Source: Melaminivora jejuensis
GTDB taxonomy: Bacteria > Pseudomonadota > Gammaproteobacteria > Burkholderiales > Burkholderiaceae_C
DNA length: 64,000 nt
Assembly (NCBI RefSeq): GCF_017811175.1
Contig: NZ_JACWIJ010000002.1
Span: 1,612,001 to 1,676,000, forward strand
Direction of reading: 5' to 3'
This document shows positions 55,220-62,950 of this stretch, piece after piece. Both the position numbers and the translations under genes were made by a program. Every line of letters begins with the position of its first letter. Positions within the stretch are counted from its first letter, which is position 1. The notes beneath the pieces are model-generated. The model did no database searches and was not told the origin of the DNA. It was given only the letters and a program-made list of their open reading frames with translations.

Positions 55220-56238
55220 CCACCGCTGAACAAGCCGCCCCGCGCACCCCCAGCCCCTCCGAGGACGCACAACTGCTGCGCGACCTGGCGCCGCATCTGC
55301 ATCCCTTTCAACGTGCCGACACGGCCCCTGGCTTGGCGGACTTCATCGACTCGGCGCGTCTGGTACTGATTGGCGAAGCCAGCCACGGCACGCACGAGTT
55401 CTACCTGGAGCGCGCACGCCTGACGCGCCGCCTGATCACCGGGCACGGCTGCACTGCCGTAGTGGCCGAGGCCGACTGGCCTGATGCCCTGCGCGTGGAT
55501 CGCTACGTGCGCGCTCGCGGCGACGACCCGGACGCCGAGGCTGCGCTGTCGGGCTTCGAACGCTTCCCGGCCTGGATGTGGCGCAACACCGTCATGCGCA
55601 ACTTCGTCGAGTGGCTGCGCGAGCACAACCGCAGCGTGCCGGCGGCACGCCAGGTGGGCTTTTTCGGCATGGATCTGTACAGCATGTACCGCTCTATGCA
55701 CGCCGTGCTGCAGCACTTGGAACAGGTCGATCCCCAGGCCGCCGCCCTGGCGCGCTCGCGCTATGCCTGCTTCGACCAGCGCGGCGGCGAGGACAGCCAC
55801 GCTTACGGCTACGCCGCCGCCGTCGGCGCCGTGCGCAGCTGCGAGGACGACGCCATCGCCCAGCTCATGGAGATGAACCGGCGCACCGCGCAGGCCCTGG
55901 GGGCCGAGCGCGACGAGGCCTTCTACGCCCAGCAGAATGCCCGCCTGGTGCGCAATGCCGAGGAGTACTACCGCACCATGTTCCGGGGCCGGGTGTCGTC
56001 GTGGAATCTGCGCGACACGCACATGGTGCAAACCCTGGCGGCGCTGGAGCAGCACCTGCGCGCCACGCACGGCATGGCCCCACGCCTGGCGGTGTGGGCG
56101 CACAACTCGCACCTGGGCGACGCCCGCGCCACCGAGATGGGCGCACTCGGCGAGTGGAATGTCGGCCAGCCGGTGCGCGAGCGCTGGGGGCACGAGGGCG
56201 AAGGGGAAGTGCCGGAAACCTGGCCCAGCGGCCTGTGA
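55216..56238 (+). CDS. Erythromycin esterase family protein, damaged (no usual start, internal block missing)
   Basis: The catalytic part is intact: VLIGEASHGTHEFYLERA, EADWPDALRVDRYVR, GFFGMDLYSMYRSMHAVL, SSWNLRDTHM and WAHNSHLGDARATEMG. The reading frame opens upstream to about 55216 (ATA ACC ACC GCT GAA), where homologues would begin ATG ACC; no ATG is available and the next possible start is TTG 55333. After NVGQPVRERWG roughly 120 residues are missing, yet the chain ends PETWPSGL, like the family's terminal motif. About 300-340 residues against an expected 430 or so. Probably a decaying gene. Confidence 0.75.
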   Translation: MTTAEQAAPRTPSPSEDAQLLRDLAPHLHPFQRADTAPGLADFIDSARLVLIGEASHGTHEFYLERARLTRRLITGHGCTAVVAEADWPDALRVDRYVRARGDDPDAEAALSGFERFPAWMWRNTVMRNFVEWLREHNRSVPAARQVGFFGMDLYSMYRSMHAVLQHLEQVDPQAAALARSRYACFDQRGGEDSHAYGYAAAVGAVRSCEDDAIAQLMEMNRRTAQALGAERDEAFYAQQNARLVRNAEEYYRTMFRGRVSSWNLRDTHMVQTLAALEQHLRATHGMAPRLAVWAHNSHLGDARATEMGALGEWNVGQPVRERWGHEGEGEVPETWPSGL

Positions 56239-56264
56239 GGGTGTACGGCGCGCCGCAGCCCGGC

Positions 56265-56780
56265 TCAGCGCAGGGTGCGGCGGCGCGCGCCGCGTACCAG
56301 CAGCATCAGCAGCACCAGGCTGAAAAAGACGAACCAGACGAATGACCAGTTGGCGATCGAGCCGCCCAGGAAGCTCCAGTCCACCGCCGTGCAGTCGCCC
56401 GAGCCGCGGAAGATCATGGGGATCGCCCGGCTGATGGGGTAGTTCTCGATCATTCCGTAGAAGTCGCGCCCGCAGGTCGCCACCTCGGGCGGGAACCACT
56501 GCAGCCAGCTTTGCCGGGCGGCGACGAAGGCGCCGAAGCCAGCGGCCAGCAAGGCCAGTGCGGCGAAACTCATCCACCAGCCTTTTTGGCCTCTGAGGCT
56601 TGCCAGGCCTGTGCTGACAGCTAGCAAAACAAGAGCGTAGCGCTGCACGATGCACATCGGGCAGGGCTCCAGTCCGACGGCGTATTGCAGGTACATGCCA
56701 AAGGCCAGCATGGCCACACAGGCGGCGGCGATCAGGGCCAGGATGCGGCGCGGCGCGGTGGCCGTCCAGTTGAGCAGCAT
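56265..56780 (-). CDS. dsbB: Disulfide bond formation protein DsbB, with embedded repeat
   Basis: 171-residue inner-membrane protein with four helices that reoxidises DsbA and passes electrons to quinone. ATG 56780 (MLLNWTATAPRR); an ATG twelve codons earlier is possible. The first cysteine pair is in GLEPCPMCIVQRYALVLL; the second pair is separated, in EVATCGRDFYGM and SGDCTAVDW. Residues about 50-67 (with VSTGLASLRGQKG), in the short loop after helix 2, are encoded by an in-frame dispersed repeat. The gene faces the damaged esterase gene and starts next to element copy B. Confidence 0.95.
   Translation of the reverse strand: MLLNWTATAPRRILALIAAACVAMLAFGMYLQYAVGLEPCPMCIVQRYALVLLAVSTGLASLRGQKGWWMSFAALALLAAGFGAFVAARQSWLQWFPPEVATCGRDFYGMIENYPISRAIPMIFRGSGDCTAVDWSFLGGSIANWSFVWFVFFSLVLLMLLVRGARRRTLR
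56581..56631 (-). repeat. Comamonadaceae dispersed repeat, copy 13 (inside dsbB)
   Basis: Minus-orientation copy, slightly diverged (TTTTTGGCCTCTGAGG, then cttgccag ... gctgacagctagcaaaa), lying wholly within dsbB and translated in frame. Confidence 0.8.
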
Positions 56781-56842
56781 GGAAGTTCTTCTTTCCCTCG
56801 GATGGTGATGGGCCACGCAGGCCGGCGGCTGGAAGCGCCCTC

Positions 56843-57005
56843 AGAGCGTGTTTACGATCTCCGCGCGCAGGGGCGCGGGTGCGGATCGGGATGGGTTGCC
56901 AGGCGCAAACCGCAGCGATAGCCCGTGCTATCGCGAGGATTTGCAACGCCGCAGACCGCCCGAGGCCACGCTCGCGCACCCGCGCGTGGATCGTAAACAC
57001 GCTCT
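56843..57005 (-). mobile_element. 163-bp palindromic MITE-like element, copy B
   Basis: Same 17-bp terminal repeats and near-identical interior as copy A (48206-48368), in the opposite orientation. It fills the gap between dsbB and cysA; its last base is the first base (plus strand) of the cysA stop codon. Confidence 0.88.
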
Positions 57006-58141
57006 CAGATGCCGGCGCCCTGGTCGAAGAAGACCTGGGCGCGGCGCGGCGTCAGCACCAGCGTCTCACCCTCGCGCAGGCCCATGTCGTGGAACTGCTG
57101 CGCCGGGATCTGCGCCTCGATCAGCGTGCCTTCCTGCCTACCTTCCCGCGTATTGTCGGCGCTTGGGGTGCTGCCCTCGGGGATAAGTTCCAGCCGCGCG
57201 ATGGGGCCGACGACGATGGCGCGCGTCAGCTGCGCAGCGATGCCGCCTGCGCTCAGCGCGCCGTCCGCGCTGCCCACCGGGCGGCGGCGCACATCCAGCT
57301 CGTGCGGGCGCACGTAGGCAAAGGCGGCCGTGCCCTCGGCGGGCTGCGCGCCAGGGTTGTCCAGCTGCAGGCCACCGGCCAGCTCGATGTGCCCGCCGCT
57401 GGCGCGGCCCTGGAACAGATTGACATCGCCCAGAAAGCTGTACACGAAGGGGCTGGCCGGCTGATTCCAGACCTCCTGCGGCGTGCCCTGCTGCTCGATG
57501 CGGCCCTGGTTGATGACGACCACACGGTCGGCCACCTCCAGCGCCTCCTCCTGGTCGTGGGTGACAAAGATGCTGGTCACATGCAGCTCGTCGTGCAGGC
57601 GGCGCAGCCAGCGGCGCAGCTCTTTCCTGACCTTGGCGTCCAGCGCGCCAAAGGGCTCGTCGAGCAGCAGCACCTTGGGCTCGACGGCCAGCGCGCGCGC
57701 CAGGGCGATGCGCTGGCGCTGCCCGCCCGAGAGCTGCGCCGGGTAGCGCTCGGCAATCCAGTCCAGCTGCACCAGCGACAGCAACTCCATGACCTTGGCG
57801 CGGATGGTGGCCTCGGAAGGGCGCTCGCGCCGGGGCTTCATGCGCAGGCCGAAGGCCACGTTGTCGAACACCGTCATGTGCCGAAACAGCGCGTAGTGCT
57901 GGAACACGAAGCCCACGCCGCGCTCGCGCACATGCACGTCCGTCGTGTCCTGGCCGCTGAAGTGGATGCTGCCGCTGTCGGGCGCCTCCAGCCCGGCGAT
58001 GATGCGCAAGAGCGTGGTCTTGCCGCAGCCCGACGGCCCCAGCAGGGCGATGAGTTCGCCCGATGCGATGTCCAGGCTGACATCGTTCAAGGCGCGGAAA
58101 GTGCCGAACTGCTTGTGGATGTTGCGGATTTCGATGCTCAT
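57005..58141 (-). CDS. cysA: Sulfate/thiosulfate ABC transporter ATP-binding protein
   Basis: 378 residues. ABC ATPase: Walker [10 protein letters not shown] at 35-43, signature [15 protein letters not shown], Walker [14 protein letters not shown]-loop [14 protein letters not shown]-terminal regulatory TOBE-like domain follows ([11 protein letters not shown]). It powers sulfate import through CysT/CysW. Its ATG overlaps the cysW stop (ATGA), so translation is coupled. Last gene of the operon; its stop codon abuts element copy B. Confidence 0.96.
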   Translation of the reverse strand: MSIEIRNIHKQFGTFRALNDVSLDIASGELIALLGPSGCGKTTLLRIIAGLEAPDSGSIHFSGQDTTDVHVRERGVGFVFQHYALFRHMTVFDNVAFGLRMKPRRERPSEATIRAKVMELLSLVQLDWIAERYPAQLSGGQRQRIALARALAVEPKVLLLDEPFGALDAKVRKELRRWLRRLHDELHVTSIFVTHDQEEALEVADRVVVINQGRIEQQGTPQEVWNQPASPFVYSFLGDVNLFQGRASGGHIELAGGLQLDNPGAQPAEGTAAFAYVRPHELDVRRRPVGSADGALSAGGIAAQLTRAIVVGPIARLELIPEGSTPSADNTREGRQEGTLIEAQIPAQQFHDMGLREGETLVLTPRRAQVFFDQGAGI

Positions 58142-59064
58142 GATTTTGTAGCTATTACCGCTTGACTGGCAAGGGTTTGAGGCTGTTCCGGCGGCAAATT
58201 GGTATTGGCCCGCTGCTCGCGCGCACTCTGGTATTCGGCAGCCGTCTTGATGGCCAGCGTGACCAGGGCCAGCAGCGCCAGCAGCGAGGCCGAGGCAAAG
58301 GCCGCCACCGACTGGTACTCGTTGTAGAGAATCTCCACGTGCAGCGGGATGGTGTTGGTCTGCCCCCGGATGTGGCCCGAGACCACCGACACCGCGCCGA
58401 ACTCGCCCATGGCGCGCGCATTGCACAGGATCACGCCGTACAGCAAGCCCCACTTGATGTTGGGCAGGGTGACGTGCCAGAAGGTCTGCCAGCCGCTGGC
58501 GCCCAGCACCACCGCCGCCTGCTCCTCGTCGTTGCCCTGTGCCTGCATGAGCGGGATCAGCTCGCGCGCGATGAAGGGAAAGGTGACGAAGATGGTCGCC
58601 AGCACGATGCCTGGCACGGCAAAGATGATCTTGATGTCGTGCGCCGCCAGCCACGGGCCGAGCCAGCCATTGGCGCCGAAGACCAGCACATACATCAGCC
58701 CGGCCACCACCGGCGAGATGGAAAACGGCAGATCGATCAGCGTGGTCAGAAAGGCCTTGCCACGGAACTCGTACTTGGCGATGCACCAGGCCGCCGCCAC
58801 GCCAAAGACCAGATTCAGCGGCACGGCCAGCGCCGCCGTGAGCAGCGTCAGGCGGATCGCCGCCCAGGCATCGGGCTCGGCCAGCGCCGCCAGGTAGGCA
58901 TCCAGGCCTTGGCGCAGGCCTTCGGCAAAGACGGCGGCCAGCGGCAGCAGCAGAAACAGCAGCAAAAAGACCAGCACCACGCCGATCAACAGCCACTGCA
59001 GCCAGCGCGGCTCGGTGGTGCCGGCACCGGCCCGGCGGATGGTAGAGGTGGCTGCGCCGCTCAT
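58138..59064 (-). CDS. cysW: Sulfate ABC transporter permease CysW
   Basis: 308-residue integral membrane permease; ATG 59064 overlaps the cysT stop. About six helices, with the EAA loop of the ATPase contact in [20 protein letters not shown]. Other landmarks: [39 protein letters not shown] and [20 protein letters not shown]. The last ten or so residues ([13 protein letters not shown]) are encoded by a dispersed repeat, so the tail is lineage-specific. Confidence 0.95.
   Translation of the reverse strand: MSGAATSTIRRAGAGTTEPRWLQWLLIGVVLVFLLLFLLLPLAAVFAEGLRQGLDAYLAALAEPDAWAAIRLTLLTAALAVPLNLVFGVAAAWCIAKYEFRGKAFLTTLIDLPFSISPVVAGLMYVLVFGANGWLGPWLAAHDIKIIFAVPGIVLATIFVTFPFIARELIPLMQAQGNDEEQAAVVLGASGWQTFWHVTLPNIKWGLLYGVILCNARAMGEFGAVSVVSGHIRGQTNTIPLHVEILYNEYQSVAAFASASLLALLALVTLAIKTAAEYQSAREQRANTNLPPEQPQTLASQAVIATKS
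58142..58192 (+). repeat. Comamonadaceae dispersed repeat, copy 14 (3' end of cysW)
   Basis: Plus-orientation copy (TAGCTATTACCGCTTGACTG, then gcaagggtttgaggc) covering the C-terminal codons of cysW just before the cysA start. Confidence 0.75.
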
Positions 59065-59984
59065 GCCGCCATCCCGGCGCGCTTGCGCTGCCAGGCCTGC
59101 AGGGCGTTGATGAGCAGCAGCATGGCAAACGAGATCACCAGCATGACCACGGCCACGGCGGTAGCGCCGGCGATGTCGTACTGCTCCAGCTTGCCGATGA
59201 TGATGAGGGGAACGATTTCCGAGACCATGGGCACGTTGCCGGCGATGAAGATGACCGAGCCGTACTCGCCAATGGCCCGAGCAAAGGCCATGGCAAAGCC
59301 GGTCAGGAGCGCCGGCGTGATGGCCGGCAGGATGACGTGGCGAAAGATCTGCCAGCGCGAGGCGCCCAGGCTGGAGGCGGCTTCTTCCAGCTCTTTTTCC
59401 GTGTCCTGCAGCACCGGCTGCACCGTGCGCACGACAAACGGCAGGCCGATGAAGATCAGCGCGATGACCACGCCGCCCGGCTGGAAGGCCAGCTGCACGC
59501 CCAGCGGCTCCAGATACTGCCCGACCCAGCCATTGCCGGCCAGCAGCGCCGTGAGCGAAATGCCGGCCACGGCGGTGGGCAGGGCAAAGGGCAGATCGAC
59601 CAGGGCGTCCAGCAGCCGCTTGCCCGGAAACTGGTAGCGCACCAGCACCCAGGCCACCAGTAGCCCAAAGACCGCATTGGTGCAGGCCGCCAGGAGCGAG
59701 GCGCCAAAGGTCAGCCGGTAGGCCGCCAGCACGCGCGGGGCGGACACGGCCTCCCAAAATTGCGGCCAGCTCAGCGTGAAGGACTTGAGCAGCAGCGCCA
59801 GCAGCGGCACTAGCACCACCACGCTCAGGTAAAACAGCGTATAGCCCAGCGTCAGCCCGAAGCCGGGCAGCACCCGGCGACCGCGTCGCCGGGGTATGAG
59901 GGCAGCGGGTGCGGCAGGCGCGTCGGCAGCGCCGCACGGCCCAGGCCGCGCTGCCAGGGTGCTCGTCAGCACGGCAGTGGTCAT
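59061..59984 (-). CDS. cysT: Sulfate ABC transporter permease CysT (CysU)
   Basis: 307-residue membrane permease, pairing with CysW. Helices include [20 protein letters not shown] and [20 protein letters not shown]; the EAA-type loop is [20 protein letters not shown], followed by [20 protein letters not shown] and [20 protein letters not shown]. It starts 4 bp after the sbp stop and overlaps cysW at ATGA. Confidence 0.96.
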   Translation of the reverse strand: MTTAVLTSTLAARPGPCGAADAPAAPAALIPRRRGRRVLPGFGLTLGYTLFYLSVVVLVPLLALLLKSFTLSWPQFWEAVSAPRVLAAYRLTFGASLLAACTNAVFGLLVAWVLVRYQFPGKRLLDALVDLPFALPTAVAGISLTALLAGNGWVGQYLEPLGVQLAFQPGGVVIALIFIGLPFVVRTVQPVLQDTEKELEEAASSLGASRWQIFRHVILPAITPALLTGFAMAFARAIGEYGSVIFIAGNVPMVSEIVPLIIIGKLEQYDIAGATAVAVVMLVISFAMLLLINALQAWQRKRAGMAA

Positions 59985-59988
59985 GGTG

Positions 59989-61020
59989 TCAACGGCCCGG
60001 CTGGTAGAGCTTGTCGAACTGGCCGCCGTCGTTGAAGTGCGTCTTCTGCGCCTCGGCCAGGCTGCCGAAGTACTTGGCCACGGCGAATTGCTGGATGGGC
60101 TTGAATTGGTCGGCGTGCTTTTTCAGCACGGCTTCGGAGCGCGGGCGGATGGCGTGGCGGGCGGCGATCTCCTGCGCCTCGTCCGAGTACAGGTAGTCCA
60201 GATATGCCTTGGCCAGCTCGGTCGTGCCCTTCTTGGCCACGGTGCGCTCGACCACCGCCACCGGGTTCTTGGCGGTGATGCTGACCGAGGGATAGACGGC
60301 ATCGACCTTGCCCTTGCCGAATTCACGCTCGACCGAGACGACTTCGGACTCGAACGTGATCAGCACGTCGCCGATGCCGCGCTGCAGGAAGGTGGCCGTG
60401 GCATCGCGCCCGCCCTTGGCCAGCACCGGGACGTTCTTGTACATCTTGCCGACGAACTCGGCTGCCTGCGCGTCGCTGCCGCCCTGCTCGCGCACGCTGC
60501 CCCAGGCGGCCAGATAGGCGTAGCGGCCATTGCCGCCGGTCTTGGGGTTGACGACGATGACCTTGACGTCCGGGCGGATCAGGTCGCTCCAGTCCCGGAT
60601 GTTCTTCGGGTTGCCGTGCCGCACCAGGAACAGCATGGTCGAGGTGGTGGGCGAGGCCTCGTGCGGGAACTTGCTGGCCCAGTCCTTGGCGACCACGCCG
60701 TTGTCGGCCAGGAACTGCACGTCGGTGGTGGTATTGAAGGTGACCACGTCGGCGCCCAGGCCGTCGTTCACCGCACGCGCCTGGGCGCTGGAGCCGGCGT
60801 GCGACTGATCGACCTTGATGTCCACGCCCTTGGTCTTCTTGTAGTGGGCGATGAAAGCTGCGTTGTAGTCCTTGTAGAACTCGCGCGCCACGTCGTAGCT
60901 GACGTTGAGCAGCGCGTTGGCCTGGGCGGCGGCCAGGCCGCTAGCACCGAGGGCCACTGCGGCGATCAGCACTTTGAAGTGCAGGCGGCGGCTTTGGCGG
61001 GTGGATGTTTTCTTGGTCAT
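59989..61020 (-). CDS. sbp: Periplasmic sulfate-binding protein
   Basis: 343 residues from ATG 61020 (MTKKTSTRQSRR), with AAGGA 8 nt upstream. A Sec signal ends near GLAAAQA. Mature sequence matches the sulfate/thiosulfate binding family: LLNVSYDVAREFYKDYNAAF, VDQSHAGSSAQARAVNDGLG, and KVIVVNPKTGGNGRYAYLAA, GDVLITFESEVVSVE. It delivers sulfate to CysTW-A. First gene of the operon; the AT-rich region before it (about 61075-61140) probably holds a CysB-dependent promoter. Confidence 0.96.
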   Translation of the reverse strand: MTKKTSTRQSRRLHFKVLIAAVALGASGLAAAQANALLNVSYDVAREFYKDYNAAFIAHYKKTKGVDIKVDQSHAGSSAQARAVNDGLGADVVTFNTTTDVQFLADNGVVAKDWASKFPHEASPTTSTMLFLVRHGNPKNIRDWSDLIRPDVKVIVVNPKTGGNGRYAYLAAWGSVREQGGSDAQAAEFVGKMYKNVPVLAKGGRDATATFLQRGIGDVLITFESEVVSVEREFGKGKVDAVYPSVSITAKNPVAVVERTVAKKGTTELAKAYLDYLYSDEAQEIAARHAIRPRSEAVLKKHADQFKPIQQFAVAKYFGSLAEAQKTHFNDGGQFDKLYQPGR

Positions 61021-61074
61021 CGGAGCAATCCTTGTCATGCCCTGGGGGCGGGATGGCAGGCATTGTCCGAAGGG

Positions 61075-61140
61075 GACATCAAAACCCAAACGAATAGTTT
61101 TCTTTTTATTTATCTGAAATTTGGCATAACAACGCCGACC
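61075..61140 (-). promoter_or_regulatory. AT-rich promoter region of the sulfate importer operon
   Basis: A conspicuously AT-rich stretch between the LysR stop and the sbp start. CysB-type LysR regulators bind such regions ahead of sulfate genes, but no unambiguous site can be defined by eye. Confidence 0.4.
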
Positions 61141-61146
61141 ACGAAT

Positions 61147-62067
61147 TCACAGCCGCACCCGGGGCGGCAGTTCCTCGCCCAGAAAGTCCAAAAAGCTGCG
61201 CACCGCCGGCGCCAGACCACGGCGCGAGGCGAACACCGCATGGACGATGCCGCGCGCCGGTGCCCACTCGGGCAGTAGCCGCACCAGACGCCCGGCCTCG
61301 ATGTCGGACAGGCACAGATAGTCCGGCAGCCAGCACAGGCCGACGCCGGCCAGCGCCGCGTGCTGCAGCACCAGCAAGTCGTCGGCCACCAGGCGCGGGG
61401 CAAAGCGCACGCTCTCCTGGCGCCCGCCCGGGCCGTGCAGCACCAGGCTGGCCCCGCCCTCGGCGCTGGACATGGCCAGGGTGTCCATGCGCGCCAGGTC
61501 GGCCAGCGTGGCCGGCGTACCCTGGCGCTGCAACTGTGCCGGACTGGCCACCAGCAGCTGCACGCCTTCGCCCAGCCGCTTGACAACCATGCTGCCGCTG
61601 TCGTCCACCGAGCTGCGCACGCGCAGCGCCACATCTACGCCCTCCTCGACCACGTTGACCACACGGTTGCTGACCTGCATCTCCAGCCGCACGGCTGGGT
61701 GGCGCTCCAGATAGGCCGGCAACAGCTCGGCCAGCACCGATTGCGCCAGCGTCACCGGGCAGCTCACGCGCACCGTGCCGCAGGGTTCGCTGTGGACTTG
61801 ATCGACCGTCTCCTGCGCCGCCTGGGCGGCATCGCGCAAGGCGACGCAGTGGCGCAGATAGGCCTGCCCGACCTCGGTCAGCGACAGGCTGCGCGTGGTG
61901 CGCTGCAGCAGGCGCACACCCAGGCGCGCCTCCAGCTCGGCCACGCGGCGCGACAGGCGCGACTTCGGGATGCCCAGCGCGCGTCCGGCAGCGGCAAAGC
62001 CGCCGCGCTCGGCTACCTCGGCAAAGTAGAGCATGTCGTTCAAGTCCTGCATGGCTGTGGCGTTCAT
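61147..62067 (-). CDS. LysR family transcriptional regulator
   Basis: 306 residues. N-terminal winged helix: MLYFAEVAERGGFAAAGRAL and GIPKSRLSRRVAELEARLGV; then the effector domain with GTVRVSCPVTLAQSVLAELL and VDVALRVRSSVDDSG. Belongs to the subgroup that typically controls an adjacent divergent gene, here azoR. It is co-directional with sbp but separated by 126 bp. The ligand is unknown; quinone- or azo-related stress is plausible from context. Confidence 0.92.
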   Translation of the reverse strand: MNATAMQDLNDMLYFAEVAERGGFAAAGRALGIPKSRLSRRVAELEARLGVRLLQRTTRSLSLTEVGQAYLRHCVALRDAAQAAQETVDQVHSEPCGTVRVSCPVTLAQSVLAELLPAYLERHPAVRLEMQVSNRVVNVVEEGVDVALRVRSSVDDSGSMVVKRLGEGVQLLVASPAQLQRQGTPATLADLARMDTLAMSSAEGGASLVLHGPGGRQESVRFAPRLVADDLLVLQHAALAGVGLCWLPDYLCLSDIEAGRLVRLLPEWAPARGIVHAVFASRRGLAPAVRSFLDFLGEELPPRVRL

Positions 62068-62100
62068 TGTTGCAATTGCAGAACAATCTATTGCACAAAT
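62068..62100. promoter_or_regulatory. Candidate LysR operator between lysR and azoR
   Basis: The palindrome TTGCAATTGCA lies next to the lysR start codon, followed by a near-repeat TATTGCACAA at about 62091-62100. LysR proteins bind such paired dyads (T-N11-A class) in divergent intergenic regions. Confidence 0.5.
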
Positions 62101-62210
62101 CCAGTCTTATCAAGTATTGAAGTCAAATTCATAATCTATCCTTGTGCAAGATCGCGGGTTTACCCGCAGCACCCAGCCACACAGACATTCACAACATCAA
62201 AGGAATACCC

Positions 62211-62860
62211 ATGCAATTGCTGCACATCGACTCGGCCATCACCGGCGATCAATCCACCTCGCGCCAGCTCACCGCAGACATCGTGCGCGCCTGGCAGGCC
62301 CAGCACCCCGATACCCAGGTGCAGTACCTGGATCTGGCGCAGGACACGCCGGCGCACTACACGGCAGACGCCCTGGCCCTGCGCTTTGGCCAGACCGAAG
62401 GCCTGAGCGCAGCGCAGCAGCGCGAGAACGCCGTGACTGAGCGGCTGCTGCAGCAGTTCCTGGCCGCCGACGTGCTGGTCATCGGCGCACCCATGTACAA
62501 CTTCACTATCCCCACCCAGCTCAAGAGCTGGATCGACCGCCTGGCCCAGCCCGGACGCACCTTCCGCTACACCGCTACTGGCCCGAAGGCCTGGCCAAGG
62601 GCAAGACGGTGTTCGTGGCCTCGACGCGCGGCGGCCTGTACTCAACCAGCGAGGCCGGGCGCGCCATGGAGCATCAGGAAAGCTTCCTGCAGACGGTCTT
62701 CGGCTTTTTTGGCATCACCGATGTCCGCATCGTGCGTGCCGAAGGCATCGGCCTGGGCGACGAGGCCCGGGTGCAGGCCTTGACTGCTGCGGCCCAGGCC
62801 ATCGCCGGGCATTTGCACGAGCCTGCCGCCATGCGGCAGCCGGCACTGCAGGAAGCCTGA
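62211..62860 (+). CDS. azoR: FMN-dependent NADH-azoreductase, with a single-base frameshift
   Basis: Flavodoxin-like azo/quinone reductase, about 216 residues once corrected. AAGGA precedes the ATG at 62211. First frame: [40 protein letters not shown]. At 62582-62584 the run CCC is one base short of the expected CCCC; after it the other frame continues with [16 protein letters not shown] and [18 protein letters not shown]. The span of 650 nt is one base under 217 codons. Likely a sequencing error; otherwise the gene is broken. Divergent from its probable LysR regulator. Confidence 0.85.
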
Positions 62861-62869
62861 CCCGGTGCG

Positions 62870-62950
62870 CGACAAGCCTCGGCCTTCAGGCCGGGGCAGG
62901 CTAGCGCGGACGGCATAGCCGTCCTCAAGCAACGGTACATTTCCCCAGCC
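62870..62950 (+). mobile_element. Presumed left end of an IS200/IS605-type element
   Basis: Directly downstream of azoR and before tnpB there are two strong stem-loops: CCTCGGCCTTCAGGCCGGGG (62877-62896) and GGACGGC-ATA-GCCGTCC (62908-62924). Subterminal hairpins are the recognition structures of IS200/IS605 elements. No tnpA is present in the window. Confidence 0.5.

Noticed and set aside
57005..59128. Single 707-codon frame suggesting a CysW-CysA fusion
   Set aside because: The upstream part is a wrong-frame translation of cysW. The cysA start at 58141 has the usual ATGA overlap.
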